DNA from: Nonomuraea pusilla
Lineage (GTDB): Bacteria; Actinomycetota; Actinomycetes; Streptosporangiales; Streptosporangiaceae
Length of the DNA stretch: 64,000 nt
Reading direction: 5' to 3'
NCBI RefSeq assembly: GCF_900109355.1
Contig: NZ_FOBF01000002.1
Span: 434,001-498,000 of the forward strand
Positions 49,290 through 56,469 of this stretch are shown piece by piece. Under the pieces are notes generated by a model. That model did no database searches. It saw only the letters and a list, made by a program, of their open reading frames with translations, and was not told the origin of the DNA. Positions within the stretch are counted from its first letter, which is position 1, and each line of letters begins with the position of its first letter. A program made the position numbers and the translations under genes.

Positions 49290-51364
49290 GAGTGTGAGTC
49301 CCCTCTCCGCAACGGGTGGTGGCAGGCGACCTGGTGGGTGCCGGTGACCGCCTGCAAGGGAGGCTCCGCCTCGGCGCACCGGCCGGTCGCCAGCGCGCAC
49401 CGGGTGCGGAGCCGGCAGCCGCTGGGCGGGTCGATGGGGCTCGGCAGCTCGCCGCGCACCCTCTCGACCCCCTCCGGCCGCCGCGCTTCCGGGTCCGCGT
49501 CCAGGACGGCCGCGAGCAGGCCCGCGGTGTAGGGGTGGGCGGCGGCGCCGTACACCTCGTCGGTCGTGCCGACCTCGACCAGCTTGCCGAGGTACATGAC
49601 GCCGACCCGGTCGGCCAGGTACCGCACGACCGCGAGGTCGTGGGAGATCACCACGCTGCTGAGCCCGCGCTCCAGCTGGACGCGGCGCATCAGGTTGAGC
49701 ACCTGGGAGCGGATGGAGACGTCCAGCGCGCTGACCGGCTCGTCGGCGACCAGCACCTTCGGGTCGAGGGCGAGCGCGCGGGCCAGGCCCACCCGCTGGC
49801 GCTGCCCGCCGGAGAGCTCGTAGGGGTAGCGCTCCATGACGCTCGCGGGCAGACCCACGTCGTGCAGCAACTCGCGGGCACGAACGGTCCGCTGGGCGCG
49901 ACTTCCGATGCCGTGGATCGCCAGGGGCTCGCGCAGGATCGTGCCGATGCGCATCCGGGGGTCGAGGGAGGCGTTCGAATCCTGGAACATCATCTGCAGC
50001 TGGGCACGGCGCGGCCCGAACGCGCGTGCGCTCATCCGGCTGACCGGCTCGCCGTCGAAGATCACCTCACCGGCGGTGGGCCGGTCCAGGGCCACGAGCA
50101 TCCTGCCCAGTGAGGACTTGCCGCAGCCGGACTCTCCGACGAGCCCGAACGTCTCGCCGGCCGCCACCTCGAAGCTCACGCCCGACACCGCCTTCACGGT
50201 GCGGCGCCCGCCGAAGAGCCCCGGGCCGCCCGCCGGGTACTCCCGTCTGAGGTCGACGACGCGCAATCGGGGCGCCGCTTCCCGCTCGGGGAGGATCGCC
50301 GGCGGGGCGGCGAACCGTGAGCGGACCCTGGCCGTCGGACCGGACACCGGGTGCAGGCAGGCGTGGACATGGCCGTCCTCCGCGCCGTCCTCCCCCGCCG
50401 AGGGGGCCGGCAGCTCCTCGCGGCAGCGATCGGTCGCGGCGTCACAACGCGGCGCGAAAGGGCAGCCGGCCTGGGCCACGGTCAGGTCCGGCGGCGCGCC
50501 CGGGATGCTGAAGAGCTCCTCGCGCCTGTCGTGGGTGAGTGAGGGGATCGAGGACAGCAGCGCGTGCGTGTAGCGGTGCCGCGTCCGGCTGAAGAGCACA
50601 GGCGTCGGGGCGGTCTCGGCCATGCGCCCGCCGTACATCACGCCGACGCGGTCGGCGTGCCGGGCGATCACCCCCATGTCGTGCGTGATGAGGATCATCG
50701 ACATGCCCAGCCGGGACCTGAGGTCGTCGAGAAGGTCGAGGATCTCCGCCTGGATCGTGACGTCGAGCGCCGTGGTCGGCTCGTCGGCGATGACGACCTT
50801 GGGCTCGCACACCAGCGCCATCGCGATCATCACGCGTTGCCGCATGCCGCCCGAGAGCTGATGCGGATAGTCGTCCAGCCGCTCGGCCGGCCGCGGCAGC
50901 CCGACCAGGGCCAGCATCTCCTCGGCGCTCCGGCGCGCGGCCCGCTTCGACGCGCCGCGGTGCAGCCGCACCGGTTCGGCGACCTGATCACCGATCCGCC
51001 GGGTCGGGTTCAACGCCGTCATCGAGTCCTGGAACACCATCGCGACGTCGTTGCCGCGGACGGCCCGGTACCGCGCCGGGGGAAGCCCGACGAGTTCCTC
51101 GCCGTCCAGGACGATCGATCCGCCGGTCACCCGGCCGCCGGCCGGCAGCATGCCCATGACGGCCAGACCGGTCATGGACTTGCCGGATCCGGTCTCGCCG
51201 ACGATGCCCAGGGTCTCGCCGCGGTTCAGCACGAGGTTGACGTCCGAGACGGGGCGGACGACCCTTTCACCGCGCCGGATCTCGACCGACAGCTCGCGGA
51301 TGCTCAGCACGCGATCGGCATCCGCGGGCCCGCTCGCGTTCTCGGCGCCATCGGTCGTGCTCAC
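49286..51364 (-). CDS. Fused peptide ABC transporter ATPase (OppD-OppF in one chain)
   Basis: 692 aa from GTG 51364, chosen because GGAGAG sits 7 bases upstream; an in-frame GTG at 51409 would add 15 residues. Two complete ATPase halves: GETGSGKS (Walker A), LSGGMRQRV (signature) and VIADEPTTALD (Walker B) in the first; GESGCGKS, LSGGQRQRV and LVADEPVSALD in the second. Each half carries the oligopeptide-type C-terminal extension with Cys-rich patches (CPFAPRCDAATDRC; CRLRTRCALATGRC). Normally these are two genes. It is the first gene of the operon; operator-like sites lie upstream. Confidence 0.92.
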   Translation of the reverse strand: MSTTDGAENASGPADADRVLSIRELSVEIRRGERVVRPVSDVNLVLNRGETLGIVGETGSGKSMTGLAVMGMLPAGGRVTGGSIVLDGEELVGLPPARYRAVRGNDVAMVFQDSMTALNPTRRIGDQVAEPVRLHRGASKRAARRSAEEMLALVGLPRPAERLDDYPHQLSGGMRQRVMIAMALVCEPKVVIADEPTTALDVTIQAEILDLLDDLRSRLGMSMILITHDMGVIARHADRVGVMYGGRMAETAPTPVLFSRTRHRYTHALLSSIPSLTHDRREELFSIPGAPPDLTVAQAGCPFAPRCDAATDRCREELPAPSAGEDGAEDGHVHACLHPVSGPTARVRSRFAAPPAILPEREAAPRLRVVDLRREYPAGGPGLFGGRRTVKAVSGVSFEVAAGETFGLVGESGCGKSSLGRMLVALDRPTAGEVIFDGEPVSRMSARAFGPRRAQLQMMFQDSNASLDPRMRIGTILREPLAIHGIGSRAQRTVRARELLHDVGLPASVMERYPYELSGGQRQRVGLARALALDPKVLVADEPVSALDVSIRSQVLNLMRRVQLERGLSSVVISHDLAVVRYLADRVGVMYLGKLVEVGTTDEVYGAAAHPYTAGLLAAVLDADPEARRPEGVERVRGELPSPIDPPSGCRLRTRCALATGRCAEAEPPLQAVTGTHQVACHHPLRRGDSHS

Positions 51365-51388
51365 GGCGCTGCTCTCCAAATCCACCCG

Positions 51389-51436
51389 ACGATAGTGGGA
51401 CGCGCGCACCCGGTGGTGTTCGTTCCGTTCATCGAA
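51389..51436 (-). promoter_or_regulatory. Promoter of the peptide-transport operon with operator-like site B
   Basis: Site B is the 18-mer TTCGTTCCGTTCATCGAA (51419-51436), a TTCG-N10-CGAA palindrome; in the direction of transcription its right half is GGAACGAA. It lies 54 bp from the GTG at 51364. A possible -10 TATCGT (reverse of 51389-51394) is 24 bp downstream, placing the site near -35, the usual place for an activator. Confidence 0.55.
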
Positions 51437-51450
51437 CCTTCACGCCGGCG

Positions 51451-51468
51451 TTCGTCTGGCCGGACGAA
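51451..51468. promoter_or_regulatory. Second operator-like site (B2)
   Basis: TTCGTCTGGCCGGACGAA is a near-perfect palindrome of the same TTCG-N10-CGAA form (with flanking bases, GTTCGTCTGG/CCGGACGAAC, 9 of 10 pairs). It starts 32 bp from site B (about three helical turns), in the gap before the serine hydrolase gene's 3' end. Confidence 0.55.
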
Positions 51469-51498
51469 CTGATCACAACGGGCGACGGCGCCGGTCGT

Positions 51499-52884
51499 TC
51501 AGGGGTTCACCCGTCTGTCGGCCCGCCCGGTGTGCAGGTACACCGCGCGCCCCTCACCGTCGTCGCCCAGGAACGCGAGCGGCGCGCGAGCGCCGCGTTC
51601 GGGCTCGACCGGCAGGAACGTGTCGCCGCGCCAGGCGACCAGCTCCGTCCGGTACGGCACCTCGTCCAGCTCGGCGGTGATGCCGATGGGAACGCGCTCC
51701 AGCCACAGCCGCCCCTGCCCGTCCTGGCTCACCGTGGTCTCACACGTGCTCGACAGGTACGTGCCGGCATACCGGGAGGCGTCCACGGCGGGCGCGGCCG
51801 GATCGGGCATCGGCTCCCCGGGCAGTTCGACACCGGCGAGGTCGTGGAGCACGCGGCCGGCGATCTCGGCGTGCACCGGCCGCGGCAGGCCGCCGTTGGT
51901 GAGGATCGCCACCGCCACGCCGCTCCCCGGCACCGCGCGCAGGAACGCCGACTGGCCGATGGTGTTGCCGTCGTGGCCGAAGACCGGGCCGCCGGGAAGG
52001 TCGAAGAGCTCCCACCCCAAGCCCCAGGCGGTGCCCTGGTCGATGTCGGGCAGCGTGACCTGCGGCTCCCGCATGGCGCTGACACCCGCCCGGCTCAGCA
52101 CGGGGGCGCCGTCCGGCCCGAGGCCTCCGGCGAGGTGCATGCGGGCGAAGGCCAGCAGGTCGCGGGGGCGCATCGCCAGCATCGACCCGGCCGGCGCGTT
52201 CGAGCGCGCCAGCGCCCAGACCGGGGTCGGCTCGGCCGGGCCGCCCGGCGTCCGCTCGATGTGTCCCACCGCCGTGCGGTGGAGGATCGCCTCGTACGGA
52301 TCGTTCGCGGCATGGGTCAGGCCCAGGGGCGAGAACAGGTGCGTCCGCATGCAGACGTCGAACGGCTCTCCCCGCACGACCTCGACGATCCGGCCCAGCA
52401 CGCAGTAGCCGGCGTTGTTGTACGAGAACATCTCGCCGGGCTCGAACAGTTGCGGCACCTGGCGCAGGTCGTCCAGGTACTTCTCCAGGCAGTCGTCGCC
52501 CTTGCCGGTGTCGGTGAAGACGTCGCCCTCGAATCCCGCGACATGACACATCAGCTGCCGCACGGTGATCCGCTCCGCTGCCCGCTCGTCGGCGACGCGG
52601 AACTCGGGGAGGTAGGCCCGCACCGGGGCGTCGAGGTCCAGCTTCCCCTCGTCGACCAGCTGCATGGCCAGCGTCGCGGTCCACACCTTGGTGATCGAGC
52701 CGATCTGGAAGAGGGAGTCGGTCGTGGCCTCGACGCCTGTGGCCGTGCTCAGCACCCCCGCCGCGGCCTCGACCGTCTCGTCACCGGCGCAGACCGCGAC
52801 GGCCGCTCCGGGCACCTTGTTCTCGGTGAGCAGGTCAGGCAACCGCTGCCGCAACCACGCACCGACCTCATCCAGCTTCGACAC
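51499..52884 (-). CDS. S12-type serine hydrolase (beta-lactamase fold), possible D-aminopeptidase or esterase
   Basis: 461 aa, no signal peptide. SxxK as SITK (Ser63, Lys66), the Tyr motif YNNAGY (about 170) and a HDGNT element (about 310) in place of KTG. The C-terminal domain (from about 350) resembles the extra lipocalin-like domain of penicillin-binding-type D-aminopeptidases (DAP/DAA). A role in cleaving D-containing peptides would fit the operon nearby, but is inferred. GTG 52884 follows AGGAGGAAC. Its own copy of the shared operator lies 56 bp upstream. Confidence 0.8.
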   Translation of the reverse strand: MSKLDEVGAWLRQRLPDLLTENKVPGAAVAVCAGDETVEAAAGVLSTATGVEATTDSLFQIGSITKVWTATLAMQLVDEGKLDLDAPVRAYLPEFRVADERAAERITVRQLMCHVAGFEGDVFTDTGKGDDCLEKYLDDLRQVPQLFEPGEMFSYNNAGYCVLGRIVEVVRGEPFDVCMRTHLFSPLGLTHAANDPYEAILHRTAVGHIERTPGGPAEPTPVWALARSNAPAGSMLAMRPRDLLAFARMHLAGGLGPDGAPVLSRAGVSAMREPQVTLPDIDQGTAWGLGWELFDLPGGPVFGHDGNTIGQSAFLRAVPGSGVAVAILTNGGLPRPVHAEIAGRVLHDLAGVELPGEPMPDPAAPAVDASRYAGTYLSSTCETTVSQDGQGRLWLERVPIGITAELDEVPYRTELVAWRGDTFLPVEPERGARAPLAFLGDDGEGRAVYLHTGRADRRVNP

Positions 52885-52913
52885 GGACGTTCCTCCTGGC
52901 TCGACTTCGAGCG

Positions 52914-52958
52914 AGGATAGAGCCGGAGGGAATCGTGCTGTTCGTTCGGTTCCACGGC
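52914..52958 (-). promoter_or_regulatory. Promoter of the serine hydrolase gene with operator-like site C
   Basis: Site C, TTCGTTCGGTTCCACGGC (52941-52958), keeps the half CGAACGAA (in transcription direction) of the shared element and lies 56 bp from the GTG at 52884. A TANNNT -10 (TATCCT, reverse of 52914-52919) is 21 bp downstream of it. A 14-bp palindrome GCTCGACTTCGAGC (52899-52912) follows in the leader. Confidence 0.5.
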
Positions 52959-52993
52959 GAGCGGGACGCTGGTTCGTGGGCTCGGCCAAGCCC

Positions 52994-53593
52994 TCACTTG
53001 AGCACGCGGTAGGTCAGGTGCTCGGCGGCCGGGGTGGACACCGAGGCGAGCGGCTCCAGCCGCAGCGACTCCGGCATGCCCTCGGGGAACAGCGGCGTGC
53101 CGCCGCCGAGGATGATCGGGGCGAGGTGGATCCTGAGCACGTCCACCAGACCGGCGCGCAGGAACTGGTGCGCGGTCGCGCCACCGCCCATGATCACGAC
53201 CTCCTTGCCGCAGGCGGCGGCGCGTGCCTGCTCCACGGCGCTGTCGAGCCCTTCGGTGACGAACCTGAACCGGTCGCCCAGCCGCACCTTCCCGGGCCGC
53301 GAGTGGGTGACGACGAAGACGGGCGGAGCGGAGGTCTGGTCCTGGTCGTGGCCGTAGCCCACCTCGTCGTTCCATCCGTGCGGCCCGTCGACGATGTCGA
53401 AGGTGCGCCGGCCCATGATGACGGCTCCGGTGTCGGTGAAGGACCTGTGGAGGATCTCCGCGTCGCGCGGCGTGCGTCCGTCCGTCACCCAGGCGTGCAG
53501 CGGCTCGCCGCCCACCCCCAGGCCGTGTTCGAGGTCGACGCCCGGCGCGCTGACGTACCCGTCGAGCGACATCGAGATGTCGACGACGACCAC
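52994..53593 (-). CDS. RibD-C/dihydrofolate reductase-like protein
   Basis: 199 aa from GTG 53593, with GGAGG 5 bases upstream. The YyaP/DfrA-like reductase pattern is clear: VVVVDISMSLDGYVSAPG at the start, VIMGRRTFDIVDGPHGW, VFVVTHSRP, VIMGGGATAHQFL and PIILGGGTPLF. Family members bind NADPH; true substrate unknown. The same frame continues upstream without a stop into the SRPBCC reading frame, so a fusion protein would form if a frameshift in that gene were repaired. Normally the two are separate genes. Confidence 0.82.
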   Translation of the reverse strand: MVVVDISMSLDGYVSAPGVDLEHGLGVGGEPLHAWVTDGRTPRDAEILHRSFTDTGAVIMGRRTFDIVDGPHGWNDEVGYGHDQDQTSAPPVFVVTHSRPGKVRLGDRFRFVTEGLDSAVEQARAAACGKEVVIMGGGATAHQFLRAGLVDVLRIHLAPIILGGGTPLFPEGMPESLRLEPLASVSTPAAEHLTYRVLK

Positions 53594-54090
53594 GCTCGCC
53601 TCCGGGCCGCCCTCGGCCGGGTCGCGGGTCAGCTCGTCGAGGCGGTCCATCGAGTCGAGGACGCCGCGTTCCATCCCGCCGGCGATCATGGCGTCGCGGG
53701 CCTCGACGGACGGGAACACGGAACGGGTCCGCAGCCGGGTGCGTCCGCCGAGGTCCTCGAACGTCGCGGAGTCGAGGCTGACGACATCGGGCGCGCCGTC
53801 GTGCTCGAAGGTCTGGTGATCCGCTCGTCGGGGGTGACGGTGTGGAAGACCCCGTGGAAGACGTGCTCGTCGCCCTCGCGGTCGCGGTGCGCGTAGCGGT
53901 ACGTCCCGCCCGGGCGCGCGTCGTGCTCGATGAGGCGCATCTCGATCCCGCGCGGGCCGAGCCAGCGGGTGACCAGCTCGGGGTCGGTGTACGCGCGGAA
54001 GAGCTGCGCGGGGGTCGCGTCGAAGTCGCGGACGACCTCGATGAACGGGCTGCCGGGCTGGGCCGTGATCGTGGTCGGGTTCTCGCTCAT
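53594..54090 (-). pseudogene. SRPBCC (AHSA1-like) protein, disrupted by a one-base frameshift
   Basis: From ATG 54090: SPFIEVVRDFDATPAQLFRA, WLGPRGIEMRL and FHGVFHTVTPDERIT are a normal SRPBCC/START-like fold. Near 53820 the frame shifts; the correct continuation QTFEHDGAPDVVSLDSATFE and SVEARDAMIAGGMERGV lies in another frame. Restoring one C in ATCACC(C)AGACC would repair it. In the repaired frame there is no stop before the DHFR-like gene. Either a recent mutation, a sequencing error, or a real slippage site. Confidence 0.75.
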
Positions 54091-54431
54091 GGTTTCCGCT
54101 CCCTCATCTGGTCGAGCACGTCGTCGAGGCGCCGGAACTGCCCCTCGCGGGTGAGGCGGTAGGTGTCGATCCAGCTCGTCAGCTCCTCCAGCGCGGCCGG
54201 GTTCAGCCGGCACGGACGGCGCTGGCCGTCACGGCTCCGCGTGATCAGCCCGGCCGCCTCCAGCACCTGGATGTGCCGCGAGACGGCCTGCTTGGTGATC
54301 GGGAACGGCTCGGCGAGCTCGTTCACGGTCGCCTCGCCCCGCGACAGCCGGGCGATCAGCGCACGCCGGACCGGATCGCCCAGCGCGGCGAACGCCCGGT
54401 CCAGGCGATCCTCGTTGTCATCAACCGGCAT
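54087..54431 (-). CDS. ArsR-family transcriptional regulator
   Basis: 114 aa from ATG 54431 (an upstream TTG adds three residues). Winged helix: FAALGDPVRRALIARLSRGE, TVNELAEPFPITKQAVSRHIQVLEAAGLI split over about 25-70. No metal-binding Cys pair is seen, so it is the non-metal ArsR type that usually controls an adjacent SRPBCC gene. It overlaps that gene's start (ATGA). Three 16-bp-spaced GGTTGAT copies at its promoter look like the operator. Confidence 0.86.
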   Translation of the reverse strand: MPVDDNEDRLDRAFAALGDPVRRALIARLSRGEATVNELAEPFPITKQAVSRHIQVLEAAGLITRSRDGQRRPCRLNPAALEELTSWIDTYRLTREGQFRRLDDVLDQMRERKP

Positions 54432-54458
54432 CTTTATCAACCAACCTCTTTATCAACC
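54415..54458 (-). promoter_or_regulatory. Direct-repeat operator candidate of the ArsR gene
   Basis: On the reverse strand GGTTGATAAAGA occurs at 54458-54447 and 54442-54431, and GGTTGATGACAA at 54426-54415: three copies of GGTTGAT at an exact 16-bp period, spanning the promoter and start codon. Direct repeats at this period suggest tandem dimers. Confidence 0.6.
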
Positions 54459-54575
54459 GATGCCTTGACAATAAGGTGCGGAGGCGGCCCGGAGCAAGGG
54501 CGGCGACCACCTTCTTCCGGTGGCGGCACGTGACAGGCTGAAGGCGCGCGGCTTGCCGCCGCCGCCCGCGAGGGC

Positions 54576-55388
54576 TCAGAACCGGTAGCGGAGAACGCGT
54601 GCCCCTTGCCGGGACAAGGCCGTGCTGCGGGCGGTGAGACGGGTCAGCGCGCGTAGGGGTTGCGGGAATCCGGCTACTTCCGGAGCGCGGGTGAGCAACT
54701 GCTCCTCGACCAGTTCGAGGCCGGCGCCCCAGGACTCGGGCTCGCGCGGGTCGTCGAAGCCCTGGGCGGCTTCGATGCCGAGTGCCTTGATGGTCGGATG
54801 GTACTTCATGGCCCAGGCGGCGAAGCGGGTGTAGCCGTTGAGCGCGAGCTCACCCGAAGGGAAACGGTCGGCCAGCGCGCGGGTCATCGTCTGGAAGGAG
54901 TCGCCGGACATGAAGGGGAACAGCCCCTCGGCGACGATCATCGCCGGCCGGTCTCCGGGAATGGCTGTAAGCCAGTCGGAGTCGGTGAGGTCGGCTCCGA
55001 CCAGGTGGGAACGGCCGGGCAGACACGCGGATCGCAGGTGCACCACTTCCGGGAAGTCGATGTCGTACCAGTCGACGCTCGGTGGTGGATCACAGCGGGA
55101 CATCCTGGTGTCCAGGCCGCAGCCCAGGTCGAGCACCACGCATCCGGGGTGAGCGGCGACGTAGGCGCGGACGGCGTCGTCCAGTTTCCTGGCGCGCAGT
55201 GCCGTGGTGACGACGAGGTTGGGCTTGACCTTCAGCTTGCCGAAGTCGTAGTCGATGTTGCCGGCCAGGTCGGCGGAGAGCGTGTCGCCGAGGATCGGGC
55301 TGGGCCGCCTGGCGTCCAGGGCTCTGGCGTAGAGAGTGATCAGCAGCGTTTCCTGGATCAGCCCGAGTTCGGGTCGCCAGCGGTGCAT
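54576..55388 (-). CDS. Leucine carboxyl methyltransferase-like (PF04072-type) O-methyltransferase
   Basis: 270 aa. Family features: QETLLITLYARALDARRP, TTALRARKLDDAVRAYVAAHP, motif I VVLDLGCGLDTRMSRCD, and YDIDFPEVVHLR. Related enzymes methylate small-molecule carboxylates or hydroxyls in secondary metabolism. The SAM motif is intact. It lies 10 bp downstream of the GbsR/MarR gene on the same strand, so the two are one operon under the 34-bp palindrome region. Substrate unknown. Confidence 0.84.
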   Translation of the reverse strand: MHRWRPELGLIQETLLITLYARALDARRPSPILGDTLSADLAGNIDYDFGKLKVKPNLVVTTALRARKLDDAVRAYVAAHPGCVVLDLGCGLDTRMSRCDPPPSVDWYDIDFPEVVHLRSACLPGRSHLVGADLTDSDWLTAIPGDRPAMIVAEGLFPFMSGDSFQTMTRALADRFPSGELALNGYTRFAAWAMKYHPTIKALGIEAAQGFDDPREPESWGAGLELVEEQLLTRAPEVAGFPQPLRALTRLTARSTALSRQGARVLRYRF

Positions 55389-55398
55389 GGAGGTTTCC

Positions 55399-55854
55399 TT
55401 AACGGCGTAGCGGATGGCGGGCTGCGAGGTTCTGCAGCCACGTCAGGGAGTCGTGGGCGGCCTTGATGCGCTCTGTGCGGCGCCCCTCGCCGCCGGCGAG
55501 GTCGAGCCCTTCGTCGGCGATCTCGCCGAACGCGCTCAGGCTTTCGAGCTTGCGCTGGATGACCTTCTGCCAGGCGTCGTCCTCGATGCGGTAGTAGGCG
55601 GTGCGGTCGCCGGGCCTTCTCACCTTCTTGACCAGGCCGATGGTGGTCAGGAAGCGCATGTTCGAGGTGAGCGAGGCCCGGCTGGCCTGGATGACGTCCG
55701 CGATCTGGCCGGCGGACTGCTCGGCCGGATCGCAGATCATGAGCCAGCCGAGGATGCGTCCGGTGATGGGCGGCAGCCCCCACTCCTCGACGCAGAAGGC
55801 GGCCACCCGTTCCACCCATCGAAGCAGCCGGTCCCGCTGGTCCTCAGTGCTCAT
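55399..55854 (-). CDS. GbsR/MarR-family transcriptional regulator
   Basis: 151 aa. The GbsR pattern: RWVERVAAFCVEEWGLPPITGRILGWLMICDP (N-terminal, split), SAGQIADVIQASRASLTSNMRFLTTIGLVKKV (winged helix; about 48-80), then a helical tail. Members sense choline-like or hydrophobic ligands. It is upstream of the methyltransferase and downstream of a dead hydrolase, all on one strand, with a 34-bp palindrome before the hydrolase remnant. Confidence 0.85.
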   Translation of the reverse strand: MSTEDQRDRLLRWVERVAAFCVEEWGLPPITGRILGWLMICDPAEQSAGQIADVIQASRASLTSNMRFLTTIGLVKKVRRPGDRTAYYRIEDDAWQKVIQRKLESLSAFGEIADEGLDLAGGEGRRTERIKAAHDSLTWLQNLAARHPLRR

Positions 55855-55887
55855 CGCCGGATTCTCCTTTGTCGATCGTGTGCCGGT

Positions 55888-56204
55888 TCACTGTGTCATG
55901 GCGGCCACCGACTCGTAGGCGGGTGTCGGGGTGATGTCCGCGAGCCGGGCCCTGCGCAGGTGGAAGTCCTCCACCTGCCGTTCCGGGTGGTCCACGCCGC
56001 GCGGCCCGCCTTCGCTGGAACCGACCGTGCGGTAGCCGATGGCCGGCACCGCGAAGCCGGCCCTGACGAAGTACGGCGCGAAGAACGCCAGGGCCTCCTT
56101 GACCGTCACCCTGCCGTGCCCGAGCACCGGCCCGGGGACCGGGTCGCTCGTCTCGGGAAGGTGGCGACACCCGCGCAGAGGGTGCCGAGGCTGCCGAAGG
56201 TCAC
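55888..56204 (-). pseudogene. Decayed alpha/beta hydrolase
   Basis: A GTG at 56204 opens VTFGSLGTLCAGVATFP; a frameshift follows, and the neighbouring frame continues ETSDPVPGPVLGHGRVTVKE, ALAFFAPYFVRAGFAVPAIG and GSSEGGPRGVDHPERQVEDF, the start of an alpha/beta hydrolase. The nucleophile region is absent: the sequence jumps to TPAYESVAAMTQ and stops at 55888. Both a frameshift and an internal deletion have killed it. The promoter and operator upstream remain. Confidence 0.65.
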
Positions 56205-56233
56205 ATGTTCCACGGCTCGCTCCGTTCGACGTG

Positions 56234-56267
56234 GCTAGTCATTTCAATCATGACTGAAATGTCTAGC
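56234..56267. promoter_or_regulatory. 34-bp near-perfect palindrome, likely GbsR/MarR operator
   Basis: Arms GCTAG-t-CATTTCA-a-TCA and TGA-c-TGAAATG-t-CTAGC pair at 15 of 17 positions (56234-56250 with 56251-56267). It lies 30 bp before the dead hydrolase's start and controls the operon that now consists of the GbsR gene and the methyltransferase. Confidence 0.75.
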
Positions 56268-56469
56268 AACGTCAATGCGGATGCCTGTTCAGGGAAGGAG
56301 CCGCGCACCGCCGCTCACTCCGGCGCATCGGCGGCATCTACGCGTGACAGGGAATCTCCACACCTGTGACACGCGGCCCCCCGCGCCGCGTCCGGACGCG
56401 CGCCCCCGCTGCAGGCCGCCGTGCCTGTGCGCGGGCCTCCTCTTCCTCGCGGCCGGCCCCTGGCCGCGC

